Shown: positions 1-11,795 of the stretch, one piece after another
How the letters are laid out: each line of letters opens with the position of its first letter
Position numbering within the stretch: the first letter of the stretch is position 1
NCBI GenBank assembly: GCA_022376465.1
Contig: JACDTU010000002.1
Coordinates: 682,001 to 746,000, forward strand
DNA length: 64,000 nt
DNA from: Cubamyces lactineus
Taxonomy: Eukaryota; Basidiomycota; Agaricomycetes; Polyporales; Polyporaceae
Reading direction: 5' to 3'
The notes under the pieces: model-generated
Database searches by the model: none
The model's input: only the letters and a program-made list of their open reading frames with translations
What the model was told of the DNA's origin: nothing
Made by a program: the position numbers and the translations under genes

Positions 1-1285
1 CTCATTGACGACGATTCCACCTGGTATATCTTCTGCGCCCCATACGGCATCACGGACACTAGCGTGTTCCGCAAGCGTTCCTTCCGGATCATCTACGGCC
101 GCCTTCTGCACCGGTATGGCGCTCTCCTGGGTTTGTGGTGCAGCGATTATCCGTTCAAAGGAAACATTGTCGAGTTTCGTATCGTACCTGACAAGTGGCT
201 CCGCCGCGGCGAGCCGATCATCGTTGGCGACGTCTGGGAGTTCTCGAGCAGGGCCAGCGCACATCGCCCGTACTACCCAGTGTACCTGGAGTTCATGCAG
301 ATCGGATTCATACCCTGGAAGAAGTCCACGCTCAAGACCGCCAACGACGTCCAAATCAGCTGGCATGTCCGCTCCGAGCGCGATCTTGGTTTCCTCGTCC
401 ACAACGGTATACCACCACCATGGGTACGCATGGACGGCGATGGACGATTGGCGACACCCTCGCTCCATGTCATGGCTCCCACGTCCTTGACGCTAGAGCT
501 AGGAGGATGGTATGCGGATCAGGTTGTGGTTCCGGAGATGCTCGCGTCCGCGCCCTGGTATGACGCTAACCGAGGTGTCCCACGCTTACCACAGGAGGCG
601 GACCCGCCTCCGATCATGGAGAACACAGATAGGTGGTACATCCGCCCTACTACTCTCCAGTACGTCCCCGGTCTCCAGAAGCCTGCTGCTATCGCGTTCT
701 TTCCTCCACCCAATGGTCAACAATCCGACGTGCGCATCCCGGACTTGCATAACCCGCCTCACTACTTCAGCAGCGAATACAAGGCGGTCGTACCGCGCTA
801 TTACCCCCTTCGTCAGCCTATGCTCGAAGGAGACGACCCCGCATCGCCGCAATGGCGACCGGAGTCGATCGAGGGTCTCTGGCTCGGTGACTATGGCGTG
901 CATGGGACGGAATGTCTGTTCCTCGAATACGCTGCCGAAGAATCTGCAATACGTGCGTGGAAGATTACAGGAGATTCGCATGTCCCGCGAGGGGCCTGCA
1001 GCTGGGACCTCGATCTGCGCCAACCCGCATCAGACTCGAGCCCATCTCGCAGGTCGTATGAGGGACGAGGAACTTTGGCGCAGCGTGGCTTCCGGTAAGT
1101 GGTCAGCACACTCTACGTTCTGGGTACATGCGACTGATATGATCCCTCTCTCCAGCATGTCCGAGCAAAGGCCTGTGCGTATCACGATTGCTGAACGTGA
1201 CCTAATCGTCGTGTCCTGGGAGCAGTCGTATAATACCAACTATATCCGATATAGGCAACAACGCGGTCGGGTGGGCGACAGCTGA
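1..1285 (+). CDS. F-box protein, FBXO31-like C-terminal region (5' partial)
   Basis: The reading frame is already open at base 1, so the N-terminus and the F-box itself lie upstream of the window. Exons: <1-1094 and 1156-1285, joined across a 61-base intron (GTAAGT...CTCCAG) that keeps frame; stop TGA at 1283-1285. Near base 870 the protein has the stretch GLWLGDYGVHGTECLFLEY, followed by RAWKITGDSHVPRG. This is the pattern of the FBXO31-type C-terminal domain (GLF.G.YGSHG.E ... KITGD.N.P.G). Members act as substrate adaptors of SCF ubiquitin ligases. The family assignment rests on these two motifs; the substrate is unknown. The last exon ends in an ordinary hydrophilic tail. Confidence 0.75.
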
Positions 1286-2499
1286 ACGCGCCTGTCTCTC
1301 ATGATCTATGTTCTCGCTCTCTCTGTCTAAGTTATTCTCCGCACCGCTTTGCACATGTACTCTACTATGCTTACTTGAACTCATATGCGAACCCTGGACT
1401 TCATCAGTTCCTGCGTCTATCAGCTCGAGGATATCCTCACACCGAATCCTCCGGGTCTTAGTCAAGGCTCGTACCCGAGAACCTCCTAAATCCGGACCTG
1501 GCATGTGGACCCACACTCACAAACAATGCCGACTGGGTGACGACTGGGTGTTAGTTTGGCTTACCTGAGTCTGCCGCAGCCAGTTGAATCCCGCGCATGC
1601 TTGGTGGAATGTCTATAGTACTTTATTGGTGTGTATCATCCTACCTGACGCTCGCTGTACGATACGGAGTTCGTGCCGCTCTAGGGCCGCCAAAGAGGGT
1701 GTGCGTCCATGTAGCGAGCCAGTGAAGACTTCCATGCATACTATGCTCTTTGAGCGAATGGCGGATGTATACCGGCTCTCTCCGTACCACCGTTGGATAT
1801 CTGATGTGACAAGAATTCAGAAGTTCCCAGGACTCTGGCAGAGCTTAGCGCACGGGTTTCGAGACTATGATGTTGACAGCGTCTTCGAATGCCATAAAAT
1901 ATCTGGGAGCAATATGTAATGCCTTACATTTGACATGGTTCCCGCGTTCAAATCGCCGTTCGTGTGGTAGTAGTAGCCCACGATTTAGAACAGAGTACAG
2001 TAGTGGCCCTGGCCGCACTACTCACGGCGTTGACGCGTAAGAGTGCGTCAGTCCCAGGCGCCCGGGAGTTAAACCATGATCCGTAATCGCCCTGAGCCTC
2101 CCCGCATGTGCGTGGTGACGGGGACTCTTGAAGTAGCCAGAGCCTTCAATGGCTCGGACTCACTGCCTACAGTATACCGGCGAACACTGAAAGCTATATT
2201 GTACAGTGTCTATCACCAGGTTCATGAGATCGTCAGCTGGGTGAACTCGCCTGGGCCAGCTGCCCGCTTTACCTCGGCTCCTTGATCAAGAGCCTTGCGC
2301 GCAGGGTTATCCGGATATCCAGATCCCGAGGGTCTGTCACTACTACATGCCCCAGGGCTCACTGGAAACTACCCTCTGAGGCCTATTTCTATGCTCCACG
2401 CCCCGTAGATCTTACGTACGGTCTACTCATGTATCGCCGTGCCAGCAGCGTGAGCGAGATGCGGATATCCAGAACATCGCTGCTTCCGTCTCGGATTGG
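1286..2499. other. Gene-poor stretch, no convincing gene
   Basis: Only short open frames (about 60-110 codons) in several phases, without recognisable motifs or matched splice signals. The base composition is more AT-rich than in the flanking genes. It holds the 3' flank of the F-box gene and presumably the promoter of the small gene that follows. Confidence 0.5.
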
Positions 2500-2507
2500 T
2501 ATAAATA
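2500..2507 (+). promoter_or_regulatory. TATA-box-like element
   Basis: The octamer TATAAATA lies 21 bases before an ATG at 2521 and 92 bases before the ATG of the small three-exon gene. Position and sequence fit a TATA element, but the transcription start is unknown. Confidence 0.35.
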
Positions 2508-2520
2508 CTGTCTACTCAGC

Positions 2521-2592
2521 ATGATGGCTGACCTACTCAACAGCTCAATGACCTCGAAAGACACACAGATCGACAGTCGCAGACACAGCTAA
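2521..2592 (+). promoter_or_regulatory. Upstream ORF whose stop overlaps the next start (TAATG)
   Basis: A 23-codon ORF begins with two ATGs in tandem at 2521 and stops with TAA at 2590-2592. The last A of that stop is the first base of the ATG (2592-2594) of the following gene, giving a TAATG junction. Such overlaps can permit termination-reinitiation. Whether this is translated cannot be seen from DNA. Confidence 0.3.
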
Positions 2593-3136
2593 TGGGAGCC
2601 ACATCGTCACCCACAATGGGCAACATGCATCCACTTACACCAGCGCCATCCCGTGTCAATTCCAGGTAAGTAAGGGCAATTGTAAAGTCAGCTGACGGGT
2701 CAACCTGACTCTGGGTAGTTTACCGCCGTGCAACAGCAACGAACATGATGCCGCAGTTGACGATCGCGTACCAAGAGATCCATCACATACTACGCTGCCA
2801 GAACCAAACACACCGGCGTATCCCATACCACATGTCGTCATCGACTCTCATGAGACGGTGAGCAGTCCAGATGAAGTGTTCGTCGGCTGTGATTGACAGG
2901 CTTGGTTAACGCAATACACGTCGTTCAAAGGCAGCAGATACATCTACGCAGAGGGTGGATTCCCGGGTTTCAATGGCCAAGTGCCAGGGACCCAAGCGGA
3001 CGCACCAAGCACAGAGCTATGCAATACTTCTCCTTTTCTGTTTATTTACGTGTGCCCAGCTGCACGGGCAGTCGAACTGCTTCGATCTCTCAGAGCCCCC
3101 ACCTATCTGCATCACACACTCATAGATACCATGTAA
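2592..3136 (+). CDS. Small hypothetical protein, three exons
   Basis: Proposed exons 2592-2665, 2719-2857 and 2900-3136 give 149 residues with both junctions in frame. Intron 1 is 53 bases (GTAAGT...GGGTAG, with a CTGAC branch-like element). Intron 2 is only 42 bases (GTGAGC...TTGACAG), at the lower limit for basidiomycetes. If intron 2 is retained, the protein ends at 2896 with 83 residues. I recognise no domain. The N-terminal half is Pro/Ser/Thr-rich; the third exon contains aromatic-rich motifs such as SRYIYAEGGFPGF. It lies next to a transposase relic on the opposite strand and could itself be a decayed element-linked gene. A TATA box and an overlapping upstream ORF precede it. Confidence 0.4.
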
Positions 3137-3201
3137 CGCGACGAATACCACAGACTAGTCCGGCCTCAGCTGCATTTAGGGAAGATTGGCCAAGGCGACG
3201 C

Positions 3202-3863
3202 TTATACGGGGACACACGGGCCAGAATCGCGAGTCTTCTTCATCCGGCCCGTCAGGTGCCCACTGTGGTCCCGCAACGCCGCGCCTTCAGGATCGATCTT
3301 GTGTATGATGCTCCTCACGAGAGAGCTGAGACACCCGTTAAGTACAATGATATGCGTAACACAGGTCGAAGGAACCCAACGTACCGCGGTACGATATTCC
3401 CCTCGTCCGCCAGGAGCTTCACGATCGTCTCCGGGCCCTTCGTGTGGTCGTTCAGCTGGACGACCTTGTCCCGGACGAGCTCCTCGACGATTTTCGGGAG
3501 GGTACGGCCGGCGCACAGAGGGCGTGCGGAACTTCCGCTGCAACGCCTGGAGCTTGGTCCGCCTGCAATTATGGAGATAAGCAGTTGGCCACCACGGCTT
3601 CAGTGGCAACCCGAGGGCCAAACGGAGGCACTCACTTGATGTAATACCCGAGCTCGACTCTGAGTCGCTCGATGCGTTGTTGGGTCGTTAGCTTCTCGCG
3701 GGCGTAGCGGCACAGCGCCTCGGCCAGGACAGCATCCGACGGGACTGAGGAGCGTTGGGAGCCGTTTAGCCCCTGCTCGTCGACATCCTGTGAAGGCGCC
3801 GGGAGAGCCTCGCACTTACCGATGCCGTTGTCGACTCCGTTCTTGCCCGTCTTGTTGACCATG
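3202..3863 (-). pseudogene. Broken integrase-type (DDE) transposase-like gene, N-terminal part only
   Basis: Starts at ATG 3863 with MVNKTGKNGVDNG, the usual opening of a basidiomycete integrase-catalytic-domain family. It continues with an AREKLTTQQRIERLRVELGYY helix and, after an intron (3635-3563, GTGAGT...TTGCAG), a KLQALQRKFRTPSVRRP segment. Near 3505 the frame must shift by one base to continue as LPKIVEELVRDK and GPETIVKLLADEGNIVPR. A second intron-like break (GTACGT...TCTCAG) then leads to SIIHKIDPEGAALRD. After that the similarity ends and the DDE catalytic core is missing. The frameshift and truncation make it a pseudogene. The order of blocks matches intact family members I know in agaricomycetes, but this is recall, not a search. 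Confidence 0.65.
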
Positions 3864-4881
3864 TTGCGGTATGGTGTTGGAGTGAGAAGTCCGGGAGGCA
3901 CGTCAAGACCGAACAAGTGAACGGGAGGCGCGATACAGGTCGCGGAGAGACAGTTGAGCGATGGCTATTGAGCCTATGCGTAGGTACCCCTGGCCACAAG
4001 AGTTCCCTGTGGGCCGAACATCCATAAGGCCCAAGACGGCTCTAAACAACAATCAGCGCGCGCATTTGAACACTCGAACATGACCGTTCTCTCCATACCT
4101 GACGGCGTATTCACTCCCCAACACCGTAACATACTGCAACCTGTGGATACTGCTCGTCAGCGCGCGAGTGCTTCACCTGCTTCTAGCTAAGGTTCGCGGA
4201 TAGAACCCAAGGACCCACAAAACCGGTGCACAAGCTGCCAACACAACTAACGTAACCATAACCTCTTGATGGTCTTACCATCAGCACACAAACAAGGAGC
4301 ACAAAAAGGAAGTCTGAAGCAGCCAGCGTCCGTCCGTCCGTCCACATGGGAGAGCACAAATACACTTGATTAGAACTTTGGTTAATCCATGTGCTAGTGT
4401 CGACGTAACCATCGTAAAATTGCGTGAAATAGATAATGAGGAGCCAGAACACTGAGTTCGCAAGAAGACATCGAGGAGATGGAGAGAATGGGATGAGGCG
4501 AGATGGGGGTTGGGAGTTCGAGGTGGATTTCGATGCAGGGGTAGAGGCGGGAGGTAGGGGTAGGGGTAGGGGCGAGATGCGGAAGATGAGGCGACCGAGG
4601 GAAACGTGATCGGGGGATGAGGCAGGAAGGCAGAGCGCCAAATCTACGAAAGCTGACAGTGGTGGATACAGACGACGGGCCGCGGTGTAGTAAGACAAGA
4701 TGGATTGGGGGGTAGGACGGAGAAGGAGCGTGAGGGCAGGCGTGACGATTAGCTAGTGGCGCAGTATAAATATAAGGTGAGGTGGGTCCGTAGGGCACAG
4801 GCGAGACGGGGGCGTGGAGGGTAGAGGGTAGGGGTAAGGGGCATGGGGGGCATGAGCATGTAGACGATCAAGCGAGCGCTA
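3864..4881. other. Region between the transposase relic and the flippase gene; G-run clusters
   Basis: No supported gene. It contains the flank of the relic and the 3' flank of the minus-strand flippase gene. Two clusters of G-runs on the plus strand (4549-4572, four runs of three to four G with TA spacers; and 4808-4850) satisfy the usual G-quadruplex pattern. Long open frames on the minus strand here are compositional, rich in Ser and Pro. Confidence 0.5.
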
Positions 4882-7800
4882 TCATCTGAGGTTGGGCGGC
4901 GGCGAGTCCGGTGGTGACCCGATCGACCCATACGAAGGCTCGTCGTTAGGATGCGACGAGTGCTTCTTCCGCCGTAATGTACGTCGCAACGAGAACGAGT
5001 GCATGAGCGCGGATGGGTTCCGCTTGCGCTTGGGCACCGGCGCAGCTTGATGCCGCTCAGACAGATGGCTCTGTATCCGCTGCATAGCAACGCCGTTCTC
5101 CTCGGTCGCGAAGTCGAAGCCGCGGTTGACTGAGCGCAGGCCAGTCGACATGTCAGTTCGGCTCGCATGGAAGAGATACGGCCTGTGTCGGCCAAGACCA
5201 CGTTTCCTTGTGCTGGAGACGCTGACGTTCGCGAGGCCACCATGCCTGTCCTTCGAGAAATCGTGGTTCGGGTCGAATTTGTGAATGTACCGTGCGCGAT
5301 CCAGGTCGTTCGGCATGAAGGACATCTTGTATGCCTTGGCGAGATAGCGAGGAAGGAGGGACAGCAGAACAACCAAGAGGATTGTGAACCAGAAGAGGGG
5401 CGAGCGGAAGAGATAATGGTCATTTCCGTACACACGTGTTGGTGTCCATCCTGGCGAGATGAGCGAATAAATAGCCTACGAAGGACGATGATGAGTAACG
5501 ACACTGGGGAGAGTGAATTTCCCAGCTCACAGTATATGCCCATACGAGTACAATACCCAGAGCGACGGCAAAGAAGATCCAGCCAGTCCATACATGCGTG
5601 TTTAGTCCATTGAATAGATTGGCGGCCATAACAGCCGAAATGGCGATGTTCTAGAGAAGTGATATATTAGCCTACTGTTCGATTTGCATTGCAGCAAGTG
5701 ATGCTTACGGTCGAGAACTCGTACTCAGCGACATCATATCCATCCGAACGAGCCGAAGTGGACGTGTAGCTGTACAAGATGAGGAAAAAGATGACCACAG
5801 ACTGGACACATGTGGGTTAGAGTGGTCCACGATACATACGCTCCCAACAAGACATACCTGACAAACGGCCTCGAAGATGTAGATGAGGAACAGCCTAGTG
5901 CCGAAGTACTCGTGGTTCCTGCTGTGACGGTACAGCTCCGGCATCGCCATCAACACATGATCATCTGAAGTGTCTTCTATGAGCACGAAATGATCTATGA
6001 GATGCAGGATGGCGGGGTCACGCACCAACTATCCGGTCGAACAGACCAATGCCGATGACGGGCGCAATGGTCCAGAACGTATTCCAGAACAGGATGTACG
6101 TATAGTCGAACACACTGACAAGCGCAAGTCCCAGTCAGCCAAACCATCACACACTGCACAGGCGCGGGTAGCCCGGCGAGACGACACTCACTATTGACTG
6201 CTCCACGCGCAGTAGATCTGGAACCACCAGAGCACGCCAATGCAGATCATGTTCTTGTAAAAGAAATTGACAATCCTGCGTCCCCCAAGGCCAAAACGAG
6301 CACGTCAGCAACCCACAGTCAGCGGAGATATAGACACATGGAGCACACGCACATATTACCGTTCCGGGCGTAGCACCAGTGTCCGTGCACGAGCAACAGC
6401 CGCTTCAGGAACCGGAACTGCGCAGACCGGCCCACGTCAGCATACACATCCGAGAGATTGCACGACCCCGCGTCGGCATCCCACGTCTGCCCGCGGATGG
6501 CGGACAGACCGGGTATGCGCGCGCGAAATGGATGTATGCATGCTGACACGTACCTGCGCGATCGCATAGTCCGACGAGTTGACAGCCTGCAAGCCTTCTT
6601 CGCCCGAGATACCGACGCCGACGTCCGCGGCCTGGATCATGCTCACGTCGTTCGCACCGTCGCCGATCGCGAGCGTCATGGCGCCAACGCCGTCCTTGAC
6701 GAGCTTCACGACGAGCGCCTTCTGCAGCGGGGACACCCGGCAGCAAATGACGCCCTCGCATTGCATCGCAAGCCGCAGCAAAAGATGCTTGTGCTTCTCG
6801 TCTCCCAGCGCCTGTATGAACAAGTCGTCAGTTTCCACACGCTCGAACCATAACACCATAACGAAACCGCAACATGAAAGATGTGGGAAGATCTAACGAT
6901 GATGCTGGGAATGATACGCACGTATGTCAAAGCCGTCCCGTCAATGACGAGCACGAATCCGCCCGGGCGCTCGCCGTTGTTGTGTCCGACGAGCGAGGAC
7001 ACGCCGGTGTTTACACGCTGTAGGGGGTATCCGCCTGTCGCGTTCTCGTCCATGCCGACCTCTGGATCTTGCATGATACCACTCTCGGGGAAGAAGTCCT
7101 CCACGGCCTTGAGCATCTGCCCATACACCGGGGTTTGGCCTTCACCGCCCCCGCGGATGATAATGATGTTGTCCTCGCGCCCAATGAGGTTCGTGCTGTG
7201 GCCAATCGCTACAGGACGATAACTCGGTCAGCTTCTCACGTCCGGGACCAGGCAAACGTGCGCAGACGACATACCAATCGCGGTCTCGAGCTTGTCCCCT
7301 GTCAGAACCCAAACCTTGATACCTGCCTCCTTGAGGTCCGCAATCGTCTCGGGCACGCCGTCCTGAAGACGGTCTTCGATGGCTGTCGCGCCGAGGAGGA
7401 TAAGCCCATTCTCAATTTCCTCCGAGACGGCTTCGATCTGTTCCTCGCGATTGTCCAATGAGACCGTGGCCGCGTGGTACCGCTGAGCCCACTCCTCGTA
7501 TTCGTCCTCTGTCAAACAAGATGAGTTTGGAAGACTGGCATGTATGCGTGCGAGACGTACCTGGGATGATCTTATACGCTAGGGTAAGCGTACGCAGGCC
7601 CTCACTTGCGAACTCGGCAAGGTGGTCTTCCGTAGTGCGTACCAGTGCATCCTGACCAGGGCTGAGCCTCTCGATGATCACGTTGTCCGCGCCCTTGATG
7701 AGCAGGTATACTTTCCCACTTGGTTCACCATTTTCGTCGAGCTTCCGGATGATCACGCCCATGCGCTTACGCGCGCTCGTGAAGTCGAGAATGTTGAGTA

Positions 7801-9966
7801 GCTCGTACCGTTCGTACTTCGAGTCCCGGGAGAACGGTGTCTGCAGAGTAAGCACCTCACGGTCGCGTCCTCTGAACACAAAACCGACGTCGGCCGCAGC
7901 TTGTACGAGAGCAGCTTCGTCCGGGCTCTGCGCCTTGTACTGAATCGCACCAGTGTCAGGGTCGACGGAAACGAGCGCAGTGTGGCACAGGGCAAGGACA
8001 GTCCAGAAGCCATTGAGCATACGCCCGTGCCTGTCCTCAGGGGAGCCAGATACAGCCTGCTGAGCGGCGCCGATATCTGACAGGAGCGTCGTGTCGTGGA
8101 AGTGTGCGAGCACATGCTCGGCCTTCTTGACAGCTCCTGCGGTCAGGGGGTCTGGGATGGCCTCAGTGGAAGATGAGGAAGCGTTCGACTTCTTAGCAGA
8201 GGGAGGCGAAGAGCTTGTCGAGCGGACGTCTGCCTTTGAATCCTGCAGAACACCGACAGGGGTGACATCGCCCTCGACCTCGTCGCCTTTGTAGACGCGT
8301 CCGCCGATAGTGCACTGACGGAAGACCATCGCGTTCTGGGTGAGCGTACCCGTCTTGTCCGAGAAGATGTACTCAATCTGGCCAAGATCATCAGAGAGGT
8401 TCCAGCTGCGCGCGAGAGTCGCCTGTCCAGTTTTCTCATAGTAGATCTCCCGGTCAAAGTAGATGAAGAGCGCCTGGCAGGTCCGCACGCCCTCGATGGA
8501 GATGTACAGCGAGATAGGAATGATGTTCTGGAAGGTAATGAGCGCGAAAATGAACGTGGTGAGTCCGTTGATGTGCACGTTATCGTCGCCTTGTGTGTCA
8601 CCATAGAGCCACGGCGCGTTGAGAGGGAAGTAATGCTGCTCAAGCACAGCATCCACTATACCGCAAACGGTTGCCATCGCCAATAGGATGACGAGGTTGA
8701 TGAAACTGTAAGCGGCGGACCAGCATCTCGACAGTTAGCCAACTCGTGTCGTGAGACAGCCTAAAATATGACGTACACTTGGGGGTTCATCTGCCGTTCG
8801 ACTCGGCTACGTTTACTCGGCGTGACGCCCGAGTTGAGCACGATCTTCGTGTCCGCACCAGTGAATAGCACGACACCAATAACCCACCGGGTGTTGCGCA
8901 GTATCGTACCTCGGAGTAGGACCATATTGTGATCCACAGCGGTCTTCTTGCCGTCAGGGGTTAAGACCGCAGCATTGAGCTTGTACAGGTTCGTATCAGG
9001 GCGGTCACAGTCGATCCGAAACGCGTTCCGCTTGTCTGCGCATGCGCGGGCAGTATTGAGATGCGTGAGTGCCGGACAGGCGCTACGGCTCTTGAGATTC
9101 GTCTCGCCGTCGAGGTTCTTCGTCTCGACATACGCAACGTTCTCGTCCTCGGACGTCGCGCAGATGAGCACGTCCGCGGGAAGCGGCTCGTCGTCCATGA
9201 TCCTAACAAAATCACCCACGCGCAGGTCCTCCCAGATGGTCATCTTCCAGTGAGGCCTGCGGGACGCCCCGTGATGATGGAAGAGGCCACCGACCTCTTC
9301 GATGGGTTCGCCGTCGTCGTTCTCAGCACCGGCATCCGTGACTGTTGGCATCTGTTCGAGCTGCGCGCCGTCCGTGTTGATGCCTTCTGGGGGAGCGCCG
9401 TGCTGCAAGAGCTCTACATCACCGGCGCTGGGACCCTTCTTCTGTTTCCGCTTGAAATTGGGGACCATCGCCCGGACGAACGTCTTGGACTTTGCGGCCA
9501 TGGCGTTCTCGTTGCTAAAGTCCCCGCCCGAGAGGACACGCACCTGAGAATAGTTCACGGCCCGGTCGGACTGGTGACGCTTGATATCCTCATAGCCATC
9601 CTTGAGTGCGGTGATGGTAATGACGATGATGAGGGGTAGGATGACAAGACCTGCAGAGACGGTGGAGAAGATGGAGAAGAACTGAAGGATGGCGATGACG
9701 AGGAAGAAGATGTTCGCTATCCGGCGAAACTGCTCGAGGAGGTTGCGGGGTACGAAAGTGATGACAGTGTACTTGGAAGTGATGACTTGATTCGAGCAGT
9801 ATACATGCTCCTTCTTAACACGGTGCTTGTGGTCATAGTAGTCCTCGGGAAGGGGCTCGTTGACGAAGACGGTGCGCGGAGGCCCCGGCTCTCTGGACTT
9901 TGCGAAGAGAGACTCGACTCTAAAGTCAGCGAGCTTATTAGACCAGACCGAGAACTTGGACGGCAT
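4882..9966 (-). CDS. P4-type ATPase, phospholipid flippase (Dnf-like)
   Basis: Twelve exons: 9966-8777, 8705-7561, 7508-7275, 7208-6922, 6811-6554, 6417-6353, 6275-6192, 6114-6026, 5964-5858, 5801-5709, 5650-5531, 5475-4882. All phases agree, giving 1421 residues. P4-ATPases move aminophospholipids to the cytosolic leaflet of plasma and Golgi/endosomal membranes. Visible landmarks: N-terminal membrane pair around residues 80-125, actuator motif LDGETNLK (DGET), the M4 PISLYISIE motif, phosphorylation site DKTGT (Asp about 513), nucleotide-domain KGAD, and hinge GDGANDV near 1002-1008, then six more membrane segments. The actuator domain carries an insertion of about 90 residues (charged, with a basic KRKQKK patch), resembling fungal Dnf1/Dnf2. 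The C-terminal tail after the last membrane segment is long and basic. Most flippases need a Cdc50-type subunit, which is not in this window. Which phospholipid is moved cannot be told. Confidence 0.93.
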
Positions 9967-11795
9967 TGCCGCAAAGGGAGTCGGGGAGAGAACGCCGCAA
10001 GCTCTATGCGAGCAGGCGCAGGACGATGGGGGAGAGTAGGGAGGATGGGGCGAAGAGGAGAGAGGCGGTCAGCTCGGGCCAGACGGTGCGAGGGAGAGAA
10101 GGAGAGTATGTGTGAGCTCGAGAGGAGGATAAACTCGAGAGCTGACAGGAGCCTATAAGCCGCGCTGTGTCATCATCGCCTGTCCGTCCGATTCCTACCG
10201 GCCACGGTTTATTCGCTCACCAATCCTAACCATCTCATACACTGCGCCCCCATCACCTCCATCTTTTACTGTGATTTTCTGACTCGACAGCATCGTCCAG
10301 AGAGCCGGCTGCCGACGTCCAACGCTGCTCTCGACGACGACGACGCCCGTCCGCCCGCCAAAGCCCGCACCCGCAGCCGGTTACAGTCTCCTCGCGCGTC
10401 ATCGGCCGACCCGGTTACGTACCCGAATAAGAGGCGCCCATGACTCTGCATTCCCGCCGTATCCCCCGTCTCAGCTCGTCCGCAACATTTAGAACACGGT
10501 ATTCAGCCCAATGGACCAGAGCAGCGTGCAGAGAGAAGCCACCGTCGTTGTGGGGGGTCAAGGTCAAGTCGATGCGCTGGCTCGCTTAAATGAACTCTGC
10601 CTAATGTACTTCTGGGTCTAACAACGCAACCGAAGTGGTGCCTTGAATCATTCAAACCCAACTCATGTAGATCGTGATCCCCACCTCTGCTTTCCACCGC
10701 TCCTGCGACTTTTGGATCATCCCGACGCTGAGCTGGGCATGTCTCGACTTTATGCGACGTCCCACCCAGCCACAGGGCAACGCCACTCTGGTCAGCCTCG
10801 GTTTTGAAGGTAGCGATGCACTTCACGATCGAAACCCCGCGCGAATCAGGCTTTTTGCCTTCGCGGAAGAATGTCTCCATAAAGCACGGAGCGGGGTTCG
10901 CACTCGTCTCTTAGCCCACGAGTTTTTCATTTCTCCACTCCAAGTGTTCCCGGGGCAGGACCATTGAGGTCGCGTTCTGAATGTTTGCAGGTCGTCATTT
11001 CCGAGTGATCTTACCGAAACCTCTTGTATCATTAGGGTACGGCGCAAGTAGAGTGTTGCGATCTTTACTTAGCTCGGAGTCTACTTGAATAGAATCATCG
11101 CGTCGCATATATGCAACATGGAATAGTGTTGATATCTCCCACATACTAGAGAATGCAGATCAGTCTGAGAAGACACCAGTTGGCATGGAGGCAAGCGAGG
11201 ATGCTATACAACTGCACCGCTGTATGAGCCTGTTTGAGGCGAAGTGGTTTGGAAGCCCTTGCTTACACCGCGCCACAAAGGCGGAAGGGATGCCTGTTGG
11301 AAAGAGTCTAGACCGCAAGATTCATCATCTTATCCCGCGCGATCCTCTATCTTTTTATGGCAACTTACATAATCAAAATATTGTTCCTGGGCCCTGAGGC
11401 AGCTCCAGATGGGGCAGCGCGTCGGCGAGAAGGCGAGAGGTGGTCCGGACGGCGACGCTCATCACCGTTTTCCTTCCAGTCCTCGTCCTCGTCCCTTTTC
11501 CAGTCGGCTTTATTCGTGCCATTTTACCAACCTGTACTCGACTTACGACGACGTGCAGCATACCTCTACGCCTCCGCTCTTTCCTGGACTGATCAACCGG
11601 GACATATCCTAGTCGTTCCTTTCCACCTCCTGGGCCCTCTGCGCTGCTCAACATACCCTCCGCCTCCGAGCGCGCGACCCGTTCAGTATAGCGGCGTTAT
11701 AACGCCCAGCCAAGCCCTATCAAATTGCTCCGACCGGCTGCCGAGCCGACTGTTCCATTAGTCCCAGGCCCATACCCGATACTTACGTCTGACAG
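9967..11795. other. Intergenic region, promoters of flippase and Ser-rich gene
   Basis: About 1.8 kb between two divergent genes. No exon set could be joined with convincing splice sites; the minus-strand frames at 10503-10880 and 10823-11047 have no recognisable motif. A CTGACAG acceptor-like sequence ends exactly at 11795, so the Ser-rich gene probably has a 5'UTR intron just before its ATG; its donor was not identified. Confidence 0.5.

Noticed and set aside
1584..2524. Several ORFs of 70-110 codons on the plus strand
   Set aside because: No motif, no matched splice sites, AT-richer codon use than real genes nearby.
4183..4798. Overlapping minus-strand ORFs of 134-171 codons downstream of the flippase
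   Set aside because: Ser/Pro-rich translation of G-rich low-complexity DNA; lies in the flippase 3' flank.
10503..11047. Minus-strand ORFs that might form a small gene
   Set aside because: No join with consistent phase and no recognisable domain; probably chance.
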